Origin: Antedon mediterranea
Taxonomy: Eukaryota > Echinodermata > Crinoidea > Comatulida > Antedonidae
NCBI RefSeq assembly: GCF_964355755.1
Contig: NC_092679.1
Coordinates: forward strand, 22,444,432 to 22,508,431
Length of the DNA stretch: 64,000 bases
Direction of reading: 5' to 3'
Shown: piece by piece, positions 1 through 11,767 of the stretch
How positions within the stretch are numbered: position 1 is the first letter of the stretch
Layout: every line of letters begins with the position of its first letter
Program-made: the position numbers and the translations under genes
Notes under the pieces: model-generated
The model's database searches: none
Told to the model about the DNA's origin: nothing
What the model saw: only the letters and a program-made list of their open reading frames with translations

Positions 1-1019
1 TACGACTTACAACAAATATTATTATAAGGTTATATGTTTGTGTGTTTATTAGGTATAGGTGGTATGATAATGTTGATACAAAATAAAACAAAAAAGAAGT
101 AGGCCTTATAGTTTCTGAGACAAAAATTCAAACTTTGTTATGACGAATGATTTTTAATTCCAAAGAAAAGATAGGATAGAAGATATAGAAGTAAATTAGT
201 AGAAGTAAATTTAAAAAGATAGAAAATTCAGAAATGCAAGCACATCATAACTTCTCTATTATATAGGCCTGTTTCCAATCCCTAGTCTAATATCGAGTAG
301 TCTAGTAAGTTATTAGTATACGGTTGTAGTATGCCTAGACGGGATGAGTTTTATGAGGCCATAGATAAGCATGATAGATGATCGAAAAGTGGACACTGAC
401 CCGAGGGCCGAGAGGAATCAAATATTTTTGTGCGTGTACCGTATTGCTTCAAGAAGAATTTCTGTTGTTATTTTATGATGATGATGGACAAATAAAGCAT
501 TTCAGTATTCAGTATTGAGTATTGAAAACAATACACTATACTTACGCCCAGGCCTACTAATATGACTACCACAAAATACGTGGCTATAACAGCTATATCC
601 ACTCCTTCCAGTTGCGACGTGGAGGCTCCCATCGTTGACCGGTTACGTAAAAATAATAAGGCCTATAGTACGATCGGGAAACAAAACAAGTTGAAGCAAA
701 CTACACAGCAGCAGGAATGATGTGACTCCTCCCTACTCCGCCTCCTGTTGCGAATGCCTTTCACACAATCAACACTGTGTGCAGGTCACGAACAATGTTC
801 TTATAGCTGTGTGTTATCTGGGTGGAGCGATTAGAGATTAAAAAGCACCGCTATATATTGAACTTTGTTCATGTGCAAATATTATCAAATTGTTACGTAA
901 ATCCTTCCGTAGTTACACACAGAGTACAATCAGGGAGTTGTTATTAGAACTCCCTGGTACAATTAAAACAAGGCGAACAAAATGTCAATGTAAATTCTAA
1001 CAAAATGTATCATTACTGT
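1..1019. other. Intergenic, no gene seen
   Basis: AT-rich sequence with no ORF or splice-bounded exon I can support. The only local structure is a small hairpin near 933-958, where agggagtt and aactccct face each other. Confidence 0.5.
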
Positions 1020-1027
1020 AGTGTAGT

Positions 1028-2008
1028 ACGGGGCGCCGTATGGGACAATGCTAATTTTGTCGAAATATTACAATTTTGTCTACACATAATTAATTTTGTC
1101 AATACAAAATTCATTTTGTCAACACAAAATTCATTTTGTCAACACAAAATTCATTTTGTATTGACAAAATTCATTTTGTGTTGACAAAATTTATTCTGTG
1201 TGGACAAAATTAATTTTGTCTTGACAAAGTTCATTTTGTCTCGACAAAATTGATTCTGTGTAAACAAAATTCATTCTGTGTAGACAAAATTAATTCTGTG
1301 TTGACAAAATTAATTCTGTGTAGACAAAATTCATTCTGTAACGACAAAATTCATTTTGTGGCGACAAAATTCATTCTGTAACGACAAAATTCATTTTGTG
1401 TAGACAAAATTAATTCTGTGTGGACAAAATTAATTCTGTGTAGACAAAATTAATTCTGTGTGGACAAAATGAATGTTGTTGCAACAAAATTCATTTTGTC
1501 GAGAGACAAAATAAATTTTGTCGTGACAAAATAAATTTTGTCGCGACAATTCTACACAGAATTAATTTTGTCCACACAGAATTAATTTTGTCCACACAGA
1601 ATTAATTTTGTCGTTACAGAATGAATTTTGTCTACACAGAATGAATTTTGTCCACACAGAATTAATTTTGTCTACACAAAATGAATTTTGTCGTTTACAG
1701 AATGAATTTTGTCGCCACAAAATGAATTTTGTCGTTACAGAATGAATTTTGTCTACACAGAATTAATTTTGTCAACACAGAATTAATTTTGTCTACACAG
1801 AATGAATTTTGTTTACACAGAATTAATTTTGTCGAGACAAAATTAATTTTGTCTACACAGAATAAATTTTGTCAACAAAAAATGAATTTTGTCAATACAA
1901 AATGCATTTTGTGTTGACAAAATGAATTTTGTATTGACAAAATTAATTATGTGTAGACAAAATTGTAATATTTCGACAAAATTAGCAATGTCCCAAACGG
2001 CGCCCCGT
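1028..2008. mobile_element. Foldback hAT-like MITE (981 bp)
   Basis: The ends are perfect 12-bp inverted repeats (acggggcgccgt / acggcgccccgt) and the inverted similarity continues inward for hundreds of bases. The flanks carry an exact 8-bp direct repeat, agtgtagt, at 1020-1027 and 2009-2016. An 8-bp target duplication is typical of hAT transposons. The interior is built of about 19-bp units of the type gacaaaattcattttgtc, each nearly self-palindromic, and their orientation flips near 1545, so the whole element can fold on itself. There is no transposase ORF, so it is non-autonomous. The short ORFs inside are by-products of the repeat. Confidence 0.85.
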
Positions 2009-2016
2009 AGTGTAGT

Positions 2017-3048
2017 GCCTAGATTTGTCAATAGGCGTGCTGTGTGGTGGAAGAATTAGTAGTCCAATAAAGTTAGTGGTGCGTGCAATCACGACAGTTG
2101 ATGCTCTTCAAGTCATATGGTGTAAAAACCGTGACTTGAATTTCTCTCTGTTTGGTGGTTTATTATTTGGAACAAATTGCAAGTGTGGCGTAGATTTTCG
2201 AATGGAATCGTTTTTGTTTTCGAATGTCATGTTTATTTATTTACTCGATTGCTTCATCTACACTACTGAGTAGTAAAAATTTAACTAAAAATAGATAAAT
2301 AAAAGTTAAGTACACGGCTGCCAGATACCAGCATAAAATTTTAAAATATAAAACGTGGCGAACATTGAGCATCGCATGATGTGCCGCTAAAGCATCATTA
2401 GTATAATAAACATGTAGTTTTACAGAGAACTTACAATCAAATAAAAAATCCATTCTGAATAATTGGTGAGGAACCACGCCCCAACTACGCCTCCTCCTCC
2501 TCCTCACTCAGTTCAGCAGTTTTAGCCTGATTTTACCGTAGACTTTTTGTAAAAAAATATATATGAACTGAAAACATGCACATTGGGACGTATTCTATAG
2601 CGAAATTCACGCCATTCTTAATTCTAATTAAGCAATATTACCTAATTATGTTTTTAAAACTCATTTTAATCCTTATTATAATGTTTTGAATAATGTTATA
2701 ATGGCGACCACCTGCAACCGCCTTAATGTTCAAATAGAGAGTGTGCGCACACTCAGTTGGCACATTTCAGGGAAATACAGAATATTAATGTACAACACCA
2801 AGTGACCTACAGCATGCTATACTTCTAACTTAAATGTTTTATTTTTCAGGCCTTAATTAAAGAATGTAACGGTAATGTTGGAGCAGGCAATCATCTTTCC
2901 GGCAAGGTCTGCCAATTCGGCATTGACCCGAAAATCCGACTGCAAGAAAAAATGAAATTACATTATTGACGTTTTGGAAACAAAGGGTACATTTTAAGAT
3001 CGCACTTCGGTTAATGCACTATATACTATACAATTATGTTTTTTTTTT
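2017..3048. other. Intergenic, no gene seen
   Basis: AT-rich sequence with scattered short ORFs that lack splice context or protein-like composition. A short cctcctcctcctcct run lies near 2490. Confidence 0.4.
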
Positions 3049-3612
3049 CACTAGTAGTAGTAGTGGTGGTAGCGGTAGTGTAGGTGGTAGTGGTAGTAGG
3101 TGGTGGTAGTAGTGGTGGTAGCGGTAGTGGTGGTGGTAGTGGTAGTAGGTGGTGGTAGTGGTGGTGGTAGCGGTAGTGGTAGCGGTGGTGGTAGCGGTAG
3201 TGGTGGTGGTAGTGGTGGTGGTAGTGGTAGTAGGTGGTGGTAGTGGTGGTGGTGGAGGTGGTGGTAGCGGTAGTGGTGGTGGTAGTGGTGGTGGTAGTGG
3301 TAGTGGCGGTGGTAGCGGTAGTGGTGGTGGTAGCGGTGGTGGTAGCAGTAGTGGTGGTGGTGGTAGTGGTAGTAGTAGTGGTGGTAGTAGTGATATAAAT
3401 GGTGGTGGTATAAATGGTGATGGTGTTAGTGGTGGTATAAATGTTGGTGGTGGTAGTGGGGGTATATAGTGGTGGTGGTATAGTGGTGTTGTGGTATGAA
3501 TGGTGATGGTGGTGGTAGTGGTGGTATAGTGGTGGTGGTATAGTGGTGGTGGTATAGTGGTGTGGTGGTATAAGTGATAGTGGTGGTGGTAGTGATAGTG
3601 GTAGTAGTAGTA
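3049..3612. repeat. GGT/GTA-rich satellite
   Basis: About 560 bp of simple repeat made of ggt and agt/gta triplets in hexamer-like arrangements (for example ggtggtagtggt). It decays into gtggtata units near 3480-3600. The Gly/Ser/Val-rich ORF through it is a product of the triplet repeat and is not a gene. Confidence 0.9.
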
Positions 3613-3765
3613 GTAGCGGATCCAGGATTTTTAAATAGGAGAGGGGAGGGCGGCGGAGTGGGTCTTCAAAATGGTGAAATGAAGTTTAATTTGATGTCTT
3701 ATTTTTTTACAATTTCCGAAAGTTAGGAAAGAGGGGGCAGACCGGCGGAATCCACCCCTGAAGTT
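3613..3765. mobile_element. Possible hAT-like MITE remnant
   Basis: The left end reads gcggatccaggattttt and the right end reads ggaatccacccctgaa, so the two form imperfect inverted ends. They resemble the cagnggcggatcc-type termini common in hAT elements. The interior is G-rich and non-coding. No clean target duplication was identified. Confidence 0.35.
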
Positions 3766-5061
3766 GACTTATGGACCAATTATCGGTAACTCTTAGCTCT
3801 GGTGGGTAGGTAACAAATTTACCCAGGTATAAAGCCTGAGAATGGGTCCAACAAAGCGTTTGTTTGCTTGCGATGGATGGTACCGGGTCTATGGGACTAC
3901 TGTATAGGAGGCCTCTCTCACATCATCATCATAATCTATACTGTGCAGAATCTCATTTGAGTATAGTCGCACATGGGTTGGTCACATTTATGCAGCTGGG
4001 CTTCCTAATTTTCCTTACAGTTTGTGTTCGACACGTTTCATATTATTATTACATTACAGTTTTGTTTTCTCTCTTTTTATTTTTTTAAATTTTTTTTCCA
4101 CTCACCGTGATGTATCGGTGCATCGTACAAGTCCACAAGAGTTCAACAGAAGCTACAATATGAATTAAATATCAAATATCAATATCTTTATGTATTTATT
4201 TTATGTTACATTGTAACCCCTCCTTCTGGACACACCCTTATATTATCTTATATGTAAGGAGGACATTTTCCAGCGAAATGGAATAGTTGTTTTAACACTA
4301 TCCGCAACCCATAGGAACCCCAAGGATGTTCAACATATTGATCCAAATTTAAAGAAACTAAAAAAAAACTAATCCGGGACAGAAAATCAGTTTAAAGCAA
4401 ATAAATAAAATCTTTTTGAAGTCAAAATAAAGTCTCGGAATAGTCCAATAGAAAATCCGTTAAAATCATCAAAAGAAAAAAATAAAGCCTAAAAAATTAA
4501 ATCACAAGCACATTAAAATGAGCCAGAGACAGATATTGGTATCAGAATGTTTACATCGACATATTACAATGTAGGCCCAACTCGGTTTATTTTAGGCCTA
4601 CTTAAAGTGACCGTTTTGGGAACTTACAGTTCTTCTTGCCGGGGAAGGGACAGTCGAATTCGAGTGGAATCATACTGCACATTATGGTATCACGTAGTCT
4701 TAAAAGCGGCGTCTGCGACTTTGGCGGCATAAAAACATCGCCGCTAAATTGAACGGCAGTTTCAATATCTTCAACTGAAAAGAAGTAAATAGATAGTACT
4801 GTATGTACAAAACGTGTGAAAGAGACTATGTGCTAGGAGGTTGGCCTAACTATATTTGTGGTTCCTAAATGTGTTATTGTCCCCGGTTGCATGATACAAT
4901 TTTATTTTTTTAGTGAGTGAATGATATGTTGAGAGGTTTAGTTTCAGGTGAAAATAGAAAGAGTTAAATTGTTTAAATCAGTCAAAAATTACGAGGGGAA
5001 TACAACCCGGGGTTAGAAAACAAAACAATCGTGTCGAAAGCTAAGATTACGTTATGTTCTA
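3766..5061. other. Intergenic, no gene seen
   Basis: AT-rich unique-looking sequence. The ORFs near 3.9 and 4.6 kb lack splice context and credible protein composition. Confidence 0.35.
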
Positions 5062-5205
5062 GTGGGAACCAAGCTTAACCAATGACAAGCGAAGTTATAG
5101 ACAGTTAGCAATCACAAGCGAATAAGCCATCGCTTTTGATTGGTCAATTCACTTGCGTTGCGTTCGTCCTTGCGTTGCGTCGCTAGTGGGAACCACGCTT
5201 TACCG
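5062..5205. mobile_element. MITE-A copy
   Basis: Inverted ends gttctagtgggaaccaagc and gctagtgggaaccacgc face each other in opposite orientation around an interior with the CCAAT-like motifs caatcacaagcg and gattggtcaa. The same element recurs more completely at 41883-42065, and diverged copies lie near 5572, 6780 and 41170. No coding capacity. Confidence 0.7.
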
Positions 5206-5571
5206 TTACCGATCGTCTGTGTAATTGGCCCTTATCGTTATTCAAATGACAGGATACTCACTCAATGTTATGCCTAGTGTCACGTTAAATTCAAACAGTT
5301 TAAGAGACAGTCGAGCTGGTACAGTTGTTATACGAACGTCGGGCATAGTAGGAGGGCCTAGAAATCGAAGATATAGTAATTAACATGATGGATTTGGGGA
5401 CTCTTAAAATATTACGCTACATAGTACATAATGCTATATAAATTTGTAGGCCCTATGCCTACATGCCTGTACAATTGAGGAAGCGCAGGCCTGCAAATTA
5501 GCTTACATCCTGAACACAGCCTACGTTTAACATGATTGTCAACATACATTTATACAAGCTTGGTTCCTACC

Positions 5572-5700
5572 GGGGGACGCAACGCTGTAAAAACACAAGT
5601 ATGCCTAATTAATTTGGTCACAAAGTGCTAGATACGCCGTCACTTGTGATTGGTCAGAAGTAGGTACATTACACTACTACTTCACTAGAAGTATGAGTTC
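5572..5700. mobile_element. Degenerate MITE-A copy
   Basis: The left end caagcttggttcctacc and the interior acttgtgattggtcag match the MITE-A family. The right end is diverged. Confidence 0.35.
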
Positions 5701-5969
5701 CAACCTCGTATATTACTGACTACTTTATTGCAATGTCTGTTGTATATCACTTTAAAAAACAAACAATATTGTGTACACTTAAAAGTAGCATTAATCTAAA
5801 TGTCAGCTTTATGTCACTTGCTACCAGATGTCTCTATGTAGACGGTTACCTGAACCAGTAAGCCTACCAATACTAGTTATATCATTGTATCCCCGAAACC
5901 TTGACTAAGAAATACTGGAATGGTGTCCGGCGGGGGATAGTTTATTACCATTAGTTAGGGTCTAATGTA

Positions 5970-6047
5970 AAGCACCTAGAGGGGTCAGTGATCCATTAGG
6001 CGCTATATAAATATTGTTTATTATTATTATTATTATTATTATTATTG
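5970..6047 (+). repeat. SINE-like 3' tail with ATT microsatellite
   Basis: agcacctagaggggtcagtg is followed by ggcgctatataaat and a run of about ten tta/att units. A similar gcgctatataaat motif, in opposite orientation and attached to aat repeats, occurs at 38697-38760. This points to one dispersed retroposon family whose body is not clear here. Confidence 0.45.
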
Positions 6048-6134
6048 TAGCGTAAACGATAGTTGGTCGTATGAACCAGGCTTAACGAAAGAACGATTAT
6101 ATCAACTTTCAATAGAAAAAAAACAGTCACCTAC

Positions 6135-6306
6135 CGCAATTGTGTGTAACAACAGACGTATCGTCTCCATGGTATATTTTTTTATACGCCGGTTTCGATG
6201 GTGGTGGTTTTATTATAATGTCGGTTAATTCACAAACCTCTCCGTGCACATGAAAGTACGCGATTACGCAACAAAACGCAATGACGATATACCCTTTCAT
6301 ATCCAT
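6135..6306 (-). CDS. Candidate first coding exon of a secreted protein
   Basis: Read on the minus strand, two close in-frame ATGs (6306 and 6300) open a 57-codon stretch that ends at a good splice donor (tgcg|gtaggtgac, phase 1). The N-terminus has a charged start (MDMKGY), a hydrophobic core (IVIAFCCVIAYF) and then HVHGEVCELTD, a typical signal-peptide layout. The mature part has two cysteines and a PPPSKP segment. I do not recognise the family and found no following exon in 5.0-6.1 kb, so the gene model is incomplete. It could be a chance ORF. Confidence 0.35.
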
Positions 6307-6779
6307 TCGATTTCTACTCCATGTATAACATAACGATAGTTGTTTTAGATAAGGAAGAACGAATATTAAACTGATGTCAAGTGTTATCGAAACCAGTGAC
6401 GTCACAATTTTACAACATAGAATTCGATATCATGACTTTTGTATGTCTTATTTTCTGTGATTTTCAGTTTTGATAGTTTGATCTTTATAAAGACAATCTT
6501 ATCACTAAGTACAGTACACTCTCAATTGGGACATCTTTATTCGAGAGACAACCCTGTTAAGGGGACACGTCTACGTAAAGTGAATGTGGAGGGGCAGGGG
6601 GTGGCAATACGTGTTTTAACACTACGGGCACAACCACTAAGAAAATACTCTGTTGGGTCCCGAAGTTTTCTCTGAATAGGGGTTTTACTTAATTTTTCAT
6701 AATTATTTTAACAGAGTGTTTACTGTCTTTTGCGCACACTCGGAGAAAATGAAACAAATTATTGTCGGACGCTTACATT

Positions 6780-6962
6780 ACAAAGTAGGTCTCGGTTAAC
6801 AGTGCTACGTTGTATAGGAAGGTATCATATACCATATAACGCAACGTAAGTACGTAATTTTACCAATCACGAGCGATGGATTATCCGAACTGTCGATTGT
6901 TATTGGTCAATTTGTTTGCGTTGCGTCTACGTCGTTGCGTCTCTAGTGGGAATCAAGTTTTA
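6780..6962. mobile_element. Degenerate MITE-A copy
   Basis: It contains accaatcacgagcgatgg, attggtcaatttg, gcgttgcgtctacg and the end motif ctagtgggaatcaagttt, matching the MITE-A copies at 5062 and 41883. Confidence 0.5.
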
Positions 6963-7445
6963 GATAGTTGGACAAATATAAATAATAGTATTCTCTTTAC
7001 GTAATCTTAAAGACACTGTTTGTCTGTCATAGAAGGTTTTATTAAACATATAACATTTTTGATATTATTATCTAAATAAATAATGATTAATATTATTTAC
7101 AACTAAAAATCTGTATTGAGAATTAACATGGAGGATTAATCCGTCCAATTGGCAGATAAAATAAATATCATTTCATATCTTATTTCTTAAGTTTTGACAA
7201 ATAGAAAAACATTCTTGTTAGCAGCAATATTAAAATTAATTTCTCGATAGAATGTATAAAAATTTTTTATAAAAAGTGTTACTATTAATATTGCTGGTTG
7301 CTGTTAGACTAATCATTGTCTCTTGTTACGATGTTAGTATTTCTTTACGATTTTTCTAAAAGAACTTTCCATTTATAAACCTTTTATTTGTTAGATCGTA
7401 CCATTGAGGAAATAAATAAGATCCTTCATATTCGTTCCTAGAAAA

Positions 7446-7707
7446 CTGTAGTATAGGTATGACACGCCATACGCGTCAAAGATGAAGTATAGGTATGGCA
7501 CGCCATATGTGAAAGCTAAAGTATAGGTATGACACGCCATGTGCGCTAAAGCTAAAGTATAGGTATGACACGCTATACGCGCCAAAGCTAAAGTAGGTAT
7601 GGCACGCCATATGTGAAAGATGAAGTATAGGTATGACACGCCATGTGCCAAAGCTAAAGTATAGGTATGACACACCATACGCGCCAAAGCCGAAGTATAG
7701 GTATGAC
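7446..7707. repeat. Minisatellite, about 36-bp unit
   Basis: About eight copies of a 30-37-bp unit with the core gtataggtatgacacgcca followed by variable tacgcgccaaagctaaa. Overlapping minus-strand ORFs (CHTYT-like and SYLYF-like repeats) are translations of the repeat. It lies just beyond the 3' end of ZFYVE19. Confidence 0.85.
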
Positions 7708-7852
7708 ATGACACCGAACCTAGACTAGTAGCTACTGTTAGCTTCTATTATGCTTCTTTAAATTTTAACGGACCAACAGACAAACTAAAGTACAACAAAT
7801 CTCTTGTGGTGTGTAAAAGTATAAAATATTTGAGTGGAACATTTATTTCTTA

Positions 7853-10800
7853 TTACACATGTTTATTTGCTGGTGGTTTGTATTTTTTTATCCTATGTTC
7901 ATCAGACTTGTCATGTCCTTCCCTAAAAAAAAAATAAAAACAAATAAATAAACAATAAAAACATTGAATTACATTCACTAAATGAACAAAAGAGGTTAAT
8001 TAAAATGAAATGAAAAAAAAACAATTTACCTAAAGAAAACCAGTTGAAAGAACAAGTTAAAACCAGTTAGACAAGCTCAAACTAGTTGAACCAAATGAAG
8101 TTCTAAACTGGTCTCAACTGGAATTTTGTTCTAATTGAAACAGTGTGAAATAGTAAAAGAGATAAAGAGTGTATACAACCAGCCCAGACTTACTTGAAAC
8201 ATCTCTTGCAGAACAAGTCTCCTTCACAACTTAAACATCTAAGTATAGCATCTTCATTGCAGATACAGCACCATGGTAACTCATCAGGGTCAGCGGTAAA
8301 TGTCTAATATTTAAAACAAAATTATTTTTCTTATTCAGTCTTCTAACTTTTCTTAACTTTTAAACAGATAAGATGAGGAAATCTGTGAGAATAAAAAAGC
8401 CACCCCAGCTGAGATTCGAACCTTCTGCTACATACCTCCTCTTTTGTTTCCTTGGATTCATCAGGATGCCTTACTATTCCTTCATTTCCTGATTCTCTTA
8501 GTTTCTTATCCAGTTTTTCTTCTTCAGCAAGCTTGAAAAAGAAATCGGTTTAATTTAATTCCATATAATGATTTTCTTGCAAGAAATATAGGAAAATATT
8601 TTTGACAACCGAGCGTGATAACTTCCACATGACACATACGCTACTTACTTGTTGCAACAGCCTCTTTGTTGCCGTTTCATCATCTTCGTCGCTGCTTGCA
8701 TCGTAAGACATCCTCCTATTTTTAAAATTGCCTGAAATGAATAAAAAAATTTCTATAATAATGTGATATTTGTTAACTTATTATAAGTAAAAAATACTTA
8801 ACATAGTATTGAGTTGAATTAATATCAAACCAAGTAGGCAATCTAACAACAGGACACTGAGATCACTTTGCCAAGATAGGAACTCGTAACAGTCATTTGA
8901 TCTTATGTCTGGCTGCAACAAATACCAACAGTACTGCACTATGTACATATTCTCCATGGCACGCTGTGTATATTAAGGAATGTGGAACTGATCATGTTGC
9001 AACCACAGATAAACACTATGATCTCCAGAGCTCAGTATCCTGTTGTTAGATTGCCACAATCAAACTAAATATACTTTTAGCTTTTTCTGGATCTAGGCCC
9101 TGTAAACTTGCTAGTCTGCCAGCCATCTCTGCGTCCGATTCGTCACGTTCTTTTGTTCTTTTTAACTCCTCCTCACTTTCTTTCATCAATCTCTTCACAT
9201 TTTCCTCAAAATGTTTATCATCATCCACAGGATGAGTTTCACTGCGGACATCATTTGGAATACCTTCACAATAAAATAATTTTAAACCCGTTTACAAAGT
9301 ATTTCTAAAGGAATAAGATGTTTAAATATTTAAATCCAGGTTGATCTTAAAGATATATTGTTCAAAAGTATATTTATTTCAAATTGTTTTGAATCATGTT
9401 TTTAGCAACAGTTCACCTGGTTCATCATCTTGTTTTCCTTCCAAGGAAATTTCAGAAGACATTTCATCCATTAAATCATTGAACTGTTCTTGGAAATTGC
9501 GGTTATCTGGTGTAAAGTACGGCTACAAATAAAAGAATAGTGAAAATCATTGATTTAGGGTTAAGGCAATGACCAAGTAGTGGAGATACTTTTTTGGGTT
9601 CTGAAGGTGTCCCTTTAATAGGAGTTCTACTGTTAGATTTTAAGATTTATATATATTTTTATATGGTATAGTTTATTCCATTCTGTAAGGGGCGGGTTTC
9701 CCGCTGTTGAATGAGTTTGAATAAAATAAAAAAAATAAAATAAATAAAATACAAAAATATTTTCCACAGGAACTCTTTTTTGGACACCTCTATTCAGGGG
9801 ACGTTTTTTGGGGTCCTAAAAGTGTTCCCTTAATAATCATAATCATAATAATAATAGAGGATCTACTATAATATAAAAATATTTACCATTGAACACCTTT
9901 TTTTTGGGACAACTCTATTCAGGGGATACCGCTATCAAAGGGACAACCCCTATTTAGGGACATTCAGGGGAAACCACTGTGGTGTCCTCTTAATAAGGTA
10001 TAATGACACTGTTGCTATTATTAATAAGCATAAAGGTGTAGTGATTTGTTTTGACATTAGGTACCTTAGTAGCCTGACTGGTACTAGACTGGTCTGCTGA
10101 TGGTGGTGGGAAGCCTTTTAGAGCTCTTAGGCGTTCTTCCATGTTCTGTGTCGTAGGAATTGTCCCTAAAGTATAAATTAAAATAATAATGCATGCTATA
10201 ATAATGAATGAATATCAGTTTAGTGGCATAACAACTTAGTGGTTATCATCCTTTTTTACATTCCTAGGTCCAAATCCTAACTAAGTCTATTCTTGAAGTT
10301 AAGTATTCAGTCAATCAAAGTCAATAAATAATTCTTACTTTAGACAGGAGATTTTTTTAATAAGGGTGTTTTTCAATCCAAATGTGATATTTATATACTG
10401 TACTTAATATTGATAAAACATTGTTAAAATTTTGTTTGTATTTTGTATGTTCACAGCCCCAGGAGAGAACAAGCATGTATTGACATGGGCCTACATGGTT
10501 AAATAAAGTTGAATTGAATGGTACAGTAGGTAGGGTTATTCCATAGAGATAATATCTCTATAGTTATTCTTGTGGGCAAACCTGCATGGGCAGACCCTCT
10601 ATTGAAAATTAAACAAAGGAAACAGGGCTACATCGCTCCCACCCTCTCATTCTTTGCAAGTATGCTGGATCCACCTAAGGAATGTGTTACCTTGTTGTGC
10701 TACTCTGCCTTCCTTCAGCTTGTTCAACCTATCAACAATAGCTTTATCCTTTGGTTCTAGTCCCTTCAATGCTTCATTTCTTGCAGCTAAAAATATAAAA

Positions 10801-11767
10801 CTATTTTAGAAGACAACTCCTGGTGGTGTTTAACAAATATATCAACCAAACAATTCTCTAAATTTTGCTAATTCAATTTATTAAAAAAAATTGTTATACA
10901 CATGTGTTACCTTGTGGCTGCGATCGGCCTTCCTTAGGGCTATTCATTGGATCAGAATGTTCTTTAGGTGCTTTGGCAGCAAGAACTTCCATTCGCCTAT
11001 CAAAAAAATACCCATCATGTTTAAATATTTAAAATTGTATTATAATACTTTTTATCAATTAATTTTCTTGTATATTTTTATACAATTTTTACAATATGAA
11101 TTATATTAAACTAATGAATGTTTTTAAAATACTTCGCACATGTAGTTTTATTTATTGATGCAGGATCCTCTGGCGGTTAATCCTATCAGAGTTTCAAAAT
11201 AGCTTCTTAAATATTTGTATAATCTTGTGTACAGTATATATAATATAAAAATAAATAAAAAATGTACACTTTGTTGATGGAAAAATAAATTCAAATGAAA
11301 TAAATCGATTATAATATTTATTTATATTATTTACTTTAAATTTGTATTGTTGATGTTATATAATATGTTGTTGAAAACCGTTAAAAAAAAAATTATAAAA
11401 ATAAGTTCTTACCGTTTAAAATTTTCTGGAGGAGAAAGTCTTCTTTGATTCATCTTATTGTCTTTGTCAGGATCTGGAGCGTTTTTTAATATTTTGTAAC
11501 AAGATCTGCACACAGGGTGTGCTTTGGAACCCTTGTTTGGTACAACTGCTTTTTGTGGCAGACATTTTGAACAGAAAGATAGTTGGCATTTCATACATGA
11601 ATGCTGCAAAAAAGAAAAATTATTAATAATTAATATTCATCACTTATTTAAACATAATATTATTAATATTCATAAATTAATATCAGTAACATAACAACTA
11701 GGCCTAGGCCTATATTTACCTCTTTCTTGAAAATACCGAACTTCTCAGTACACGAATAACACGACAT
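7853..11767 (-). CDS. ZFYVE19: ZFYVE19 / ANCHR, abscission checkpoint regulator
   Basis: Eleven coding exons on the minus strand, 391 aa: 11720-11767, 11413-11603, 10911-10996, 10691-10786, 10065-10165, 9417-9522, 9075-9263, 8649-8731, 8436-8531, 8194-8303, 7853-7922. All junctions are GT-AG and the phases close. Exons 1-2 encode an atypical FYVE finger ([16 protein letters not shown], then [14 protein letters not shown] and VCRSCY). It lacks the classic RHHCR motif, as human ZFYVE19 does. Next come short helical repeats ([30 protein letters not shown]) resembling the human MIM1-region segments. The C-terminus has a B-box-like cysteine cluster ([22 protein letters not shown]) and ends near YKPPANKHV. 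In vertebrates the protein binds PI3P and VPS4 and delays cytokinetic abscission (family knowledge). The start is the first ATG giving the conserved N-terminus. It is head to head with H3.3. Confidence 0.95.
8837..9055. mobile_element. MITE-D in ZFYVE19 intron 7
   Basis: Clean inverted ends of about 18 bp (ggcaatctaacaacagga / tcctgttgttagattgcc) bound a 219-bp element. The interior (atcttatgtctggctgc, ccagagctcag) recurs at 15126-15345. Its edge is 18 bp from the exon 7 splice donor. The target duplication is unclear. Confidence 0.8.
9580..9985. repeat. MITE-C fragments in ZFYVE19 intron 5
   Basis: Several partial copies of a dispersed repeat with the motifs ggtgtccctttaatag, ggacacctctattcagggg and ggttctactg. 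Better copies are tandemly repeated at 59921-60690, and others lie near 18960 and 62095. The terminus (agtagaacctctattaag) is pogo/Tigger-like, but class assignment is uncertain. Confidence 0.5.

Noticed and set aside
3149-3469. 106-codon Gly/Ser-rich ORF
   Set aside because: Pure translation of the GGT/AGT satellite. No splice context and no conserved composition outside the repeat.
7391-7714. 107- and 77-codon CHTYT / SYLYF ORFs
   Set aside because: Translation of the 36-bp minisatellite.
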